A stretch of DNA of 64,000 nucleotides, from NCBI GenBank assembly GCA_963921825.1, contig OY997591.1, forward strand, positions 39,887,825-39,951,824, written 5' to 3'. Numbering within the stretch: the first letter of the stretch is position 1; every line of letters begins with the position of its first letter. Shown here in pieces: positions 55,767 to 64,000 of this stretch. Source of the stretch: Erodium maritimum (lineage: Eukaryota; Streptophyta; Magnoliopsida; Geraniales; Geraniaceae). Under the pieces are notes generated by a model. It saw only the letters and a list, made by a program, of their open reading frames with translations. It searched no databases and was not told the DNA's origin. The translations under genes were made by a program, and so were the position numbers.

Positions 55767-56621
55767 GTTTCCTTCTATTTCAAGCGAAAACCAATTTAAT
55801 TTTTGTACTGATTTTGTATTTAATAATCAATTTGGGTCGGAACTCAATGGGGTTATTTTGAGTTGCCCGATTTCAGGACTGGAAAATTCTAGGCACACTT
55901 GTGGCTCTGATATGTTTCCATTATTTTTTCGTGCTCTACGTGTAAGTGTTGTTGGATCAATACAAGCCATTCCATTCATTCTGCTACTATCTTGACTCAC
56001 GCATAGCGATTCGTAATCGATTTTCTTATTTATTTTTGTTTTTTGATCAATTTTCTTCAATTGCATTTGTTGGTTCACTGTATTTTAAGTATTAAAAAAA
56101 TGTGCTCGTGAGTTTGTACTCAGCTAAATAGCAATATAGTTAGTTACCGTTCCTATTTCATTCACAAATTAACTTGGAAGTCCATTTATCTTTGTATTAG
56201 AGTGACATTTGCAATTAATATTGTTGTAGGATATTTAAAAAGTTCGTAAGCATTTTCGATACAATGATCAACCATTTTTGTGGTGCATGCAAGTATGAGA
56301 ATGATCATCTTTTCCCATTGAGTTTCAAATTAAGTGCTTTTTTCTTTATATTAATAATATTGTTTCAATGGTGATCGACCTCTTAATCTTTTTGAGTTAG
56401 TTCAGTTATATAATATAACATTCTTTTAGTCTTTAGCCTACCCTATTGATTGGGAAAAGGGCTAAGTTGTGTTGTTGTTGGCTTGCTTCCTACTGTATGC
56501 ATTGAGGCATTTTGCCTAGGATGAAAGTCAAAACGATGAGTAGTGATTTATCAGGTCTTGATTGAAGCGTAAGTTCCATCTTTGGTTATGGTTGCAAGGT
56601 CTTTGCATTGTCATATCCTTT
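55767..56621. other. No recognised feature
   Basis: AT-rich sequence continuing after the second duplicated copy. A weak open frame (55492-55995) spans the junction but has no recognisable domain. The right edge is the end of the Gypsy-3 LTR. Confidence 0.5.
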
Positions 56622-56878
56622 TGTCACGTCCCAATTTCAGTAAACTGAACTAGGGACGCGAACGTTTTAAAAACATAAAAACACTTGAAACCTGTTTTCA
56701 TTAAACACTTTAAAATACCAGTTTAGTTCAACAAAATAATAATTATAGTTTAAAACACGTCCCAACAAGTGGACAAAAGTACAAGGTATCCGTCACTAGA
56801 CTCAAAAGACAAAACCCGGACTCCGCTCCTAGCTCCACAAGCTTCGAGAGCTCACCTAGTCCGTCCCACGAACAGTAC

Positions 56879-59171
56879 CTGTAGGAAAAGCAGCTAGGGG
56901 TGAGCGTTCGCTCACCACCACGGATAACAGACTGACTACGGCATAATTAGCAGACAAAGCAAATAACACCACCAACAACTCAACACCGGGGAAACCATCC
57001 CCAACCCAAGTACTCTAACTGAACATACACCCACGGTGACCTTCCTCGAACGACTCAACACTCTGACACGTAAAGTAGACCTGACACAGCGATTGACGAC
57101 CTCTTCCAAGGACTCAAAATAAAGTTACGCAACACCAAACAGCATCACAAGGGATCACACACCAACCAAGATCACAAAGGATCGCACACCAAAACAAGAT
57201 CACAAAGGATCGCAAACCAGCTGCCAAGAACGCCCTCCCGGGACTCTAACCCGATCAGGCCAACCCAAGAATGCTGCAACTTACCGGGACTCTAACCCGT
57301 AAGCCAGCCGGAAAATGCTGCAACTTACTGGGACTCTAACCCATAAGCCAGCCGGAAAATGCTGCAACTTACCGGGACTCTAACCCGCAAGCCAGCCAAA
57401 GTATGCTCACAAACCCAAACCACACAAGCGCGGCCAGGACCCCTTTATTGGCGGGCGGGCCCTCTACCCCGTCTGAACGTGCAGACGCGTGTGCTCGTGG
57501 ACCCCCGTTTCAGGAAGCCGGCCCCCAACCTCCGGTAACCACAAATACAATCACAATCACAAGCAAATTCAACAACCAGTGACAACACAAGTTCAACACT
57601 CACAGGCACTCATGGCCACCAAGACACCAACAGTAAAACTCAAACTCAACCGCCCCACAGGCACTCACGGCCTCCCAAGACACACCGAAAGTAACACACG
57701 GACTAAACAACCCCACAGGCACTCACGTCCTCCCAAGACACCAACCATAAAACGCGCCTGCAACTTACCGAGACTCTAACTCGTAAGCCAGCTAAAGGAA
57801 GCTTGCAACCCCCCCGAGACTCTAACTCGGTCAGGCCAGCCAAAGACACCAACCTTAGTACACGGCTCTCAAGCCACCCAAAACACCAATTTAAATACAC
57901 GGGCTCTCATGGCCACCCAAACACGATTAACAACACGGGCTCTCATGGCCACCCAAGACTCAACAATAATAACACACGGGCTCTCAAGGCCACCCAAGAC
58001 GCCAAAATAAACAATCAACCTCCGGCTTAACCCAAGCCTCCAACAGTCCTAATATCAACAGTTCACAATCAACCTCCGGGCATGGTCATATGCCTCCAGT
58101 AAAACAATTATCGCTAAGTTCTCTACTCCTACGACACTACTAAGTGTCACATGCCTTTCCAATAATTACTAAGTTCTCGTGACATGCTTTTCTGATAAAC
58201 GCTACAATCCCGTATCATGCTTTTCTAATAATTAGATAAACCTATTCAACCCACGACACCCCGGTGTCACATGCAATTCTACTGTTAACTTTCCCTAGTC
58301 AGGGCCGAGATCCGGCTACTTTTCCCTACCTCAACTGAAGAGCACCCGCTACGCTTCCTAGTTGCTGACGTTCTGGCTCGCTACCACCGGGCTTCACCTC
58401 GATCGAAGCCGGACGCTAAAGATAACACGAAAGCCATAATTAGAGGCGATTCCCAGGTTAAATTAAAGGTCACGATTAAACCAGTTTAAAACTAACAGTT
58501 GTCCCTTAAACTCGAGCGGGATAAAAGCGGGGTCACGGTGAATCGGGTTGAGTACCCGAGCACCGAAACCGGTGCATGCGAGGCACAGTCCCAATGCACG
58601 AATCCCGATGTCCGATTCAGCGGTCCGCTTTTGTTCCCTTTTTAACCCAGTTAGCAGTCCATATAACAGCCCGATTATTCGTTCCACGCTCAACAGATCA
58701 AGATCCATTTTAAATCAAATCTGATTGTTCCCTTAAAACGGCTTTCTATAACCCAAGTTTTATTTCCGACGATTTCAGTCCCAGACCATAAAACCAACGT
58801 CGTTTTAGTTTAATTCCTAACAAATATGATTCTCGACTCCTCGATTTAAAACCGTTTTTAAAACCCAAATTGATTTTAATTCACTTTTTAATTTAAACCC
58901 CTTTTTCTTTAATCTGATTTTCGTTTTACAACTTTTCTTTCCAAAATTCTGATTTTGATTCCACTAAACAGATCCAAAAATTTACAATTGTTTCGTCTTA
59001 ACAGAATCAACATTTACAGATTCAACACTAACGGATTTAACATTTACAGATTTAATGTTAACAGATTTAACATAAGTCGAAAACAATACTATGAAAGGGA
59101 GGGCTCGGTCAGAAAATCCGACGACCCTCGACGGCTATAAAGCCGGCCGGAAACTCACGGTGGTGGCTCAC
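56879..59171 (-). other. Predicted LTR-internal intron (Gypsy-3)
   Basis: Minus strand CCCTACG|GTGAGCC to TTTTCCTACAG|GTACTG, 2293 bp. It contains both tandem arrays of this LTR. It has the strongest donor of the set together with an acceptor identical to Gypsy-1. Confidence 0.45.
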
Positions 59172-59760
59172 CGTAGGGAAGTAAGGGCGGCGCACGGCGG
59201 TGCACGGCGGCCGGCTCGGGACGAAGGCGGGAGGAGCTCGGGCGTGAGGATGCCGGCGAGCTCGGCTGAATACCGGTTGCGGATCTCACGGAGGGCGACG
59301 ATTCCGGGACGGAGAAGGGGCGGCGGCTTGACGGTGGCGTGGTTGGACGGATCTGGTGAGGGAGGATGGTCGGAAGGCGAGCTCGGGCTCGGTCGGCGCT
59401 GGCGTGGTCGGAATCGAAGAATCGAGAGGGAGAGAGGTCGGGAGTGAGGGCCGGAGACGAGAAGTGAGAGAGAGGCGTGGTCTGGCGAGGGCGGCGGAGT
59501 GGTGGCGCGGTTGGGCGGAGATGGGGGCTCGGTGGTAGCTGGACGGAGAAGGGGCGGCGGCAAAGGGAGTTGGGTCGGCAGAGGCTCGAAGAAGACGGAG
59601 AAGAAGGAGTGAGGGAAGAGAGGGGAGGCGAGGGAGACGGCGTGGGAGGAGAGCGGCCGGAGCTGGTGGGAGGTCGCCGGAGGTGGATGGAGAGGGGATC
59701 TGGTTCGAAGGGGAAGGAGGCGTGGTCGGCTGCGGGAGAAACGAAGAGGATCGAAGACCA

Positions 59761-59870
59761 AGTTTAGGGTTTCAACCCTAAACTTGTGCCTTTATACCGA
59801 AGCCCTAAACGGGCCTGATAAATGGGCCGAGTTAATTGGGCTCAGGAGCAGCATGAGCTTGCACGGCCCA
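59761..59870 (-). promoter_or_regulatory. Gypsy-3 LTR core promoter
   Basis: TATA-like GGTATAAAGG (59798-59789, minus). A perfect inverted repeat with 11-bp arms, AGTTTAGGGTT-TC-AACCCTAAACT, spans 59784-59761 and includes the telo-box. Site II-type motifs lie at 59823-59828, 59837-59842 and 59865-59870. Same order as in Gypsy-1, though here the TATA box is not palindromic. Confidence 0.7.
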
Positions 59871-60041
59871 AGCAAGGGAGCTGACCGGGTCTGGCTTACT
59901 CCTGGCCGGGTCTGCAGCTTGGGCTGGGTCTGGCCCGCCCGGTCCAGCCCTTTAATTTTTTTTTCCAGACTTTTTGAACCGCTTCCCAATCCCGTCAGTT
60001 AAAACCCGTAAGAAGTCACTTAAATTTTTCAGGACTTTACA

Positions 60042-60056
60042 GTCTACCCCCCTTAA
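60042..60056 (-). other. Polypurine tract of Gypsy-3
   Basis: Minus strand TTTAAGGGGGGTAGAC, next to the LTR start and about 33 bases downstream of the gag stop codon. Confidence 0.9.
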
Positions 60057-60088
60057 AGGAATTTCGTCCGCGAAATTTAGAACAACGC

Positions 60089-61516
60089 TCATAAAAGGCA
60101 CAATAAAAACGTACTCTGATAGGTTTCGCGGTAGGTAGGGGATCCCAGGGCCCGGGAATCGGCAACCGCGTACATTCTCCCCGCTGGCGCCTGCTGCCTC
60201 TGGCTCGGCGCACTAATTGCTGGATATCCATAGCTCCGCTTCTGTCTCGGAGCTGGCCCGCTCGTCGATGGCTGCGAAAACCTCGACCGTTGGCTCTGAC
60301 GAGGGCGCGACTGCTGTGATTGTCGCACTGTCGTTGCCCCCAACGACTCATAGCACTGGCCGATAGTGTGCCCAACGCGGCCGCACCGGTGACACCTGGT
60401 CTCGTCGGCCCTCGGCCCTGTGTTCATCGGACACTCTCGCTGCATGTGGTCTGGCTGCCCGCAGCTAAAGCATCCCATCTGTCTCCTTGAAGCGACTGGC
60501 CCCATTGACGCCACCGACCCCTGCTGTCTCGACCCATCCTGATGAGCCTGTGGTCGGAAGGATCCCGTGGTCCTCTGTCTTCGCGGGTCTCGTGACTCGG
60601 ACGGCCCTGCAAAGCTGGTCGGCCGCTGTCGGACCTCACGGGTCCTGTCCGCATCCCGGATACCCTGCTCCACCGTCGCTGCGGTGTCCACGAGATCTGT
60701 GTACTTCCTCAGTCTCAAGGCGAGAACCTGGTTCCGAATCCCCAGACTCAGTCCTCCCTGGAACCGCAGGCAACGGTTCTTCTCGGTCGTCCCCATCTCT
60801 GGCGCGAATCTGGCTAAGGCCGTGAATCTGGCCTCGTACTCTGCTACCATCATCCCTCCTTGCTCCAGGTCTAAGAACTGCAGGTGTCGCTCCAGCCGAG
60901 CGGACTCGGGAAAGTACTGTGCCATGAACACCTCCTGGAAGATGCTGTAGTCGTATCCGACCGTGTCCTTCACACGTCCCCACCAGTGGTAGGCGTTGTC
61001 TCTCAGCTGATGGGTCGCGAAGGACACCCTGCGGCGGCCATCCTCGACACCCGAGGTATCCAGGTCTCGCGTGACCTGCTCTAGCCACCTCTCGGCCAGG
61101 TCGGGGTTCGGCTCCCCGACAAAAGTAGGTATCCCGAGCTTCAGGAAGTCTAGTAGTGCTCGGGAGGTGTGATCCTCTGTTTGACCGGGCCTCACTGGGA
61201 CCGCGGCTGCTTCTGGGGCTGGTGAAGCCGACTCTCGGCTGGCAATGATCGCCACTAAACTCTGGACTGTCCGGGTCAGCTCATCCAGGGCAGTCATAAC
61301 GGGTGGGTCTGCGACCGGCGGGACGCTGGGCGTGCCCGTAGAAGGTCCCGCATCGCTCCTCCTGTCCTCATCGACAGGAGCACCCTGCGCCTCGGCGTAC
61401 TCGACGGGCTCAACGGTGGGCACCCGTCCTGGTGTCCCCGCTGACCGTCCCCGCCTGCCTCGCGAGGGCGCTCGTCCTCGTGCCACTGCTGCTCTTCCTC
61501 GTTTTCCACGAGCCAT
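60089..61516 (-). CDS. gag: Gypsy-3 Gag polyprotein, intact 475-codon frame
   Basis: Structural nucleocapsid protein of a Ty3/gypsy element, which packages element RNA into cytoplasmic virus-like particles. Starts at ATG 61516 (MARGKRGRA), 7 bases after the GTATCC hairpin. The N-terminal 100 residues are basic and proline-rich. The retrotransposon gag core (FLKLGIPTFVGEPNPDLAERWLEQ to about residue 240) includes WWGRV and YFPESARLERHLQFLDLEQG. Two CCHC knuckles lie at residues 349-362 (CFSCGQPDHMQREC) and 375-388 (CHRCGRVGHTIGQC). The frame then runs into the start of the protease linker (ALGSPTYRETYQSTFLLCLL) and stops. The rest of pol is deleted: the stop lies about 33 bp from the polypurine tract. 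Compared with Gypsy-2 gag there are no internal stops, which is notable for an element with no enzymes. Confidence 0.92.
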   Translation of the reverse strand: MARGKRGRAAVARGRAPSRGRRGRSAGTPGRVPTVEPVEYAEAQGAPVDEDRRSDAGPSTGTPSVPPVADPPVMTALDELTRTVQSLVAIIASRESASPAPEAAAVPVRPGQTEDHTSRALLDFLKLGIPTFVGEPNPDLAERWLEQVTRDLDTSGVEDGRRRVSFATHQLRDNAYHWWGRVKDTVGYDYSIFQEVFMAQYFPESARLERHLQFLDLEQGGMMVAEYEARFTALARFAPEMGTTEKNRCLRFQGGLSLGIRNQVLALRLRKYTDLVDTAATVEQGIRDADRTREVRQRPTSFAGPSESRDPRRQRTTGSFRPQAHQDGSRQQGSVASMGPVASRRQMGCFSCGQPDHMQRECPMNTGPRADETRCHRCGRVGHTIGQCYESLGATTVRQSQQSRPRQSQRSRFSQPSTSGPAPRQKRSYGYPAISAPSQRQQAPAGRMYAVADSRALGSPTYRETYQSTFLLCLL

Positions 61517-62065
61517 CAGCAGGTATCCTCCGTACGGATACGCGCAAACGTTCAGTTTGCGAACTCAAACAAGACAACAAGCTTGAACACACTAACTTTC
61601 ACACGGTCTACGTCTACCCCAACACACTTGTTACTAAACGTCACACCGTTCACGCTAATCATACTTTAATTATAATAACGCGTAAGCGAAGCCTCAATTT
61701 TTGACTACACAAACGTACACTAAGCCCTCATCCAGTCCTTTATGCATTTACTTATAACTTTCCGCAACCAAGCCAGTGTTCGCTACTCGTCCCTTGCGGG
61801 AAAAGTAGTAAAGGGGATGAGCGTTAAGCTCACCTCCACGGACACCCGCTCGGTTATGGCATACTAGTAACGCACCAAAGACTTACCACTCTAGTCAGGG
61901 CAAAACACCAACACAAAACTGAAGCCAAACATCCCACCGTCCATGCTAACAACATCTCAAGTACCCGCTCGAATAAGATAAACCCCGACACGGGAAATGC
62001 GTCCTCCAAACAGTAAGACACCACGGCTCGGCTATTAAAGCCTTAAGTATACTAATACGTAAGCG
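61517..62065 (-). other. Gypsy-3 leader, truncated upstream
   Basis: Non-coding. It matches the Gypsy-1 leader (4440-4800), including the second hairpin/acceptor-like module at about 61780-61840. The element is cut at about 62065, where copia pol sequence begins. The 5' LTR and primer-binding site are missing. Confidence 0.75.
61523..61541 (-). other. Hairpin upstream of gag ATG (Gypsy-3)
   Basis: Minus strand: GTATCC, loop GTACGGA, GGATAC, directly upstream of ATG 61516. Same spacing as in Gypsy-2. Confidence 0.65.
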
Positions 62066-62069
62066 TAAA

Positions 62070-62209
62070 GTGAAGATAACCTATATTGCAACAAATGATA
62101 ATATAGCCAACTCTTTGACTAAGGCAGTGTCACTGCCTGAACATGTTAGACATGTAAAGTCGATGGGGACATATTGGAGTTTAGATTGAAACTAAGGCAA
62201 GTGGGAGAT
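62070..62209 (+). pseudogene. Copia-C pol 3' end (RNase H tail) and polypurine tract
   Basis: Frame from 62070 to the stop at 62187-62189 encodes ITYIATNDNIANSLTKAVS and ends YWSLD, the typical end of a copia RNase H domain. A purine-rich AAGGCAAGTGGGAGA follows, then the LTR. Everything upstream in pol is deleted at the junction with Gypsy-3. Confidence 0.85.
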
Positions 62210-63896
62210 TGTTAGTCTTAGTGCCCGTAGTTCAATCATAAATGTCCAAATGTATATATCATCGTTAGCAATAAAATTAAAGCGGCTTTATATTACTTAT
62301 GTGTTGGAGTAATATATCGATGTGTGCTCTGATCTATGTCCACCATGCGAATAGAACCATAGATCGAGATAGATCACACTCGATGGGTCCCTAGTCAACA
62401 AAGCTTCACTAGAAGCGACTAGTATGAAAGATGGCTCTTTATGGCTTACGTTCTGTTAGTCATTGGAATGGGATTCCGGAGTCTGATCATAGATATCATG
62501 TGGGACATGATATTGGACGACCCGCCCTGAATATGTGCCATAGATTAAGTCATGAACATATTCAGTGTTGTAGCTTGTCATGTATCCTTAGACCAAGGAG
62601 TCTTTGTGATCGCTATGTAGTCAACAACTGAGTTTGACCTGAGCCTAACGTTGTCCGTAACAGGGCTTCCATAACGGCCAGGATTGGCTTGGGGACGGGC
62701 TACATGAGTGACACGAAAGACGGCTAAGGGATTTATCCCTCATACTGAGGTATGAGTAAGATATCGGTTCTCGGCCGCTTGATCGAGAGTGACTGAAAGA
62801 ATAGCATGGCCATGCACATGATACTGGGTATCATATATTCAATCATCTCACATATCAAGGAACAGTGATTGAGAATAATAAGGATGACGGCTCTATGCCT
62901 TATCTCAATCAGGATATCGGAGATAAAAGGATAATGACAGGGACGACGGAAAGGTTAGAATCGACAGGGTCGATTCGTTATGTAGTGTCAGGCAATACTA
63001 AAGTCTCGTTAGTTGCCACTTAAATAGGATCAAGTAAAATGGGATTTTACGTTGATCTATTGACATGCATAAACCTAAGGGTCACACCGGAGGATGAAAC
63101 TCATTGACACATTTATGGAGAATGGCCAAAAGGGAGTTGTCTCGAGACATGATCAAAACTGGGTTTTGGGTCATGTGCCCGTACGTGAATAGGACTTTAC
63201 GGATCGAGACAAGGCTTGGAGTCTTGGGATTGATCGCGTCGGATAATGTTGGACATTTCCGGTATGGAAGGCTTGGAGGCGATGAGCGAATCACGAGACC
63301 TCGTTGGAAATGGCCGCGGGCCATGTTCCAAGAGGCCCATGAAAGGCCCATGCAACCAAGGCCCATGGAACTAATTAATCAAGTCTTGATTAATTAGTAC
63401 TAAGTAAGCAAGACAAGGATTAAGGTGTTGGTGATTCACCACCTAACCCAATCTTGTCTTGCCATACTTTGTCCTATTTACACCTTACTTGACACCATAC
63501 TTGTCCCATGCCTTTAGTTGGACAAGTATGGGTTTTGTTATGTTTAAGTCATCTTTTTCAACATAACAAACACAAGACAAGAATAGGAAACACAACTTCT
63601 CTCCCCCTTCCCTTGCAATTTCGGGTTTGGCAAGCTCCCACCTCCATGTTTGTGTTCTTGAGTCCTCAAAGAGAAGAACTACGTGACTTTGATTCCCATC
63701 TGGATACGTAGGCGTCTTGGAGACTCAAGCCAATCATTCGTTAACCGGTGTTCTTGTTTTGGTAAGAACTAGTGCTGAATTTTTCTCTTGTGAATCCATT
63801 CTTTGTTAGTTGTTTCATGGTTTTAATCGTCTCTTGGTTTTCATTGATTTTCCGCTGCGAGTTGGTTCATCTCCAACCCTACCTCGAGACCCAACA
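62210..63896 (+). repeat. Copia-C LTR (1687 bp) with internal sequence on both sides
   Basis: TGTTAGTCTTAG to ACCCAACA, same length and family as the solo LTR at 40778-42464. It is preceded by a pol end and polypurine tract, like a 3' LTR, and followed by a primer-binding site and leader, like a 5' LTR. Confidence 0.92.
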
Positions 63897-63897
63897 G

Positions 63898-64000
63898 TTG
63901 TATCAGAGCCGTGCTACCTTCGGGATTCACAAGACGGTGTTCAAAGTTTTGGTTTTGCTTGAAAGTTTCGTTTTTGGCATGTTGTTTTGCTAAATTGTTT
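63898..64000 (+). other. Primer-binding site and leader after the Copia-C LTR
   Basis: TTGTATCAGAGC (63898-63909; one mismatch to the standard site) and about 90 bases matching the Copia-A leader at 16468-16550. The element continues beyond the window. Confidence 0.85.

Larger units (their letters stand above)
56622..60041 (-). repeat. Gypsy-3 3' LTR (3420 bp)
   Basis: On the minus strand it runs from TGTAAAGTCC (60041) to GGGACGTGACA (56622). Same family as the Gypsy-1 LTR but diverged. Tandem arrays differ from those of Gypsy-1: about four 44-46-bp units at 57238-57405 (GGGACTCTAACCCG) and 57-bp-like units at 57590-58020. Hairpin 56899-56916, acceptor AG 56880-56879, donor GT 59171-59170. 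The 197-codon frame at 59761-59168 is low-complexity leader. Confidence 0.93.

Noticed and set aside
59168-59761. 197-codon open frame in the Gypsy-3 LTR
   Set aside because: Same C/T-rich leader type. Its TGA stop lies in the predicted donor and would read on about 45 codons if spliced, but the frame is not shared with Gypsy-1.

Overview
The window is nuclear DNA from a flowering plant, probably a eudicot (inference). Essentially all of it is transposable-element sequence. I see Ty3/gypsy elements primed by initiator-Met tRNA with a chromodomain-like integrase tail, Ty1/copia elements, L1-type LINEs, a DUF1985/Ulp1 transposon gene and a MuDR transposase remnant. I recognise no housekeeping gene, rRNA, tRNA, bacterial feature or CRISPR. 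Almost every coding region is broken. The one long uninterrupted element ORF is a gag (60089-61516, minus).

Layout. 1-14820: an old plus-strand LINE (LINE-A). It is split inside ORF1 by a young non-autonomous gypsy element (Gypsy-1, 102-10294, TSD GAGAT, LTRs of 3.3 kb) and cut at 14821 by a copia element (Copia-A). 14821-23260: Copia-A 5' LTR, leader and gag start, itself split by an ORF1-only LINE insertion (16581-17897, 16-bp TSD) and by a short-LTR copia element (Copia-B, 18887-23210, TSD CTCCC). 23843-25811: a 5'-truncated LINE (LINE-C, 16-bp TSD). 26545-30758: minus-strand LINE-B, cut by a minus-strand gypsy element (Gypsy-2, 30759-37728) whose gag-pol is nearly full length but has several stops and frameshifts. 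37729-52900: a decayed DNA-transposon region with a DUF1985/Ulp1 gene on plus, a MuDR transposase tail on minus, and arrays of small GATCTCA/TGAGATC palindromes. Inserted in it are a copia solo LTR (40778-42464, TSD ACCTC) and a gypsy solo LTR (43819-49324, TSD TGGAA) that contains another gypsy solo LTR (46185-49071, TSD GTACT). 52900-56621: non-coding repeats, including a 0.47-kb tandem duplication. 56622-62065: a minus-strand gypsy derivative reduced to LTR plus gag (Gypsy-3). 62070-64000: a copia junction with internal sequence on both sides of one LTR.

The most interesting signals lie in the long gypsy LTRs. Four relatives share a core promoter and/or a possible LTR-internal intron. The pattern is a donor-like CTACG|GT, then 1.7-2.4 kb carrying copy-specific tandem repeats, then a GGTGAGC...GCTCACC hairpin and a TTTTCCTACAG|GTAC acceptor-like site. 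Gypsy-1 and Gypsy-3 also share a telo-box palindrome next to a TATA box and TGGGCY (site II) motifs. A second hairpin, GTATCC-N7-GGATAC, lies just upstream of the gag ATG in Gypsy-2 and Gypsy-3, and a displaced copy is seen in Gypsy-1.

Boundaries given to the base rest on matching target-site duplications or on alignment between copies, done by eye. Substitution counts are also by eye. Clade names and ages are inference.
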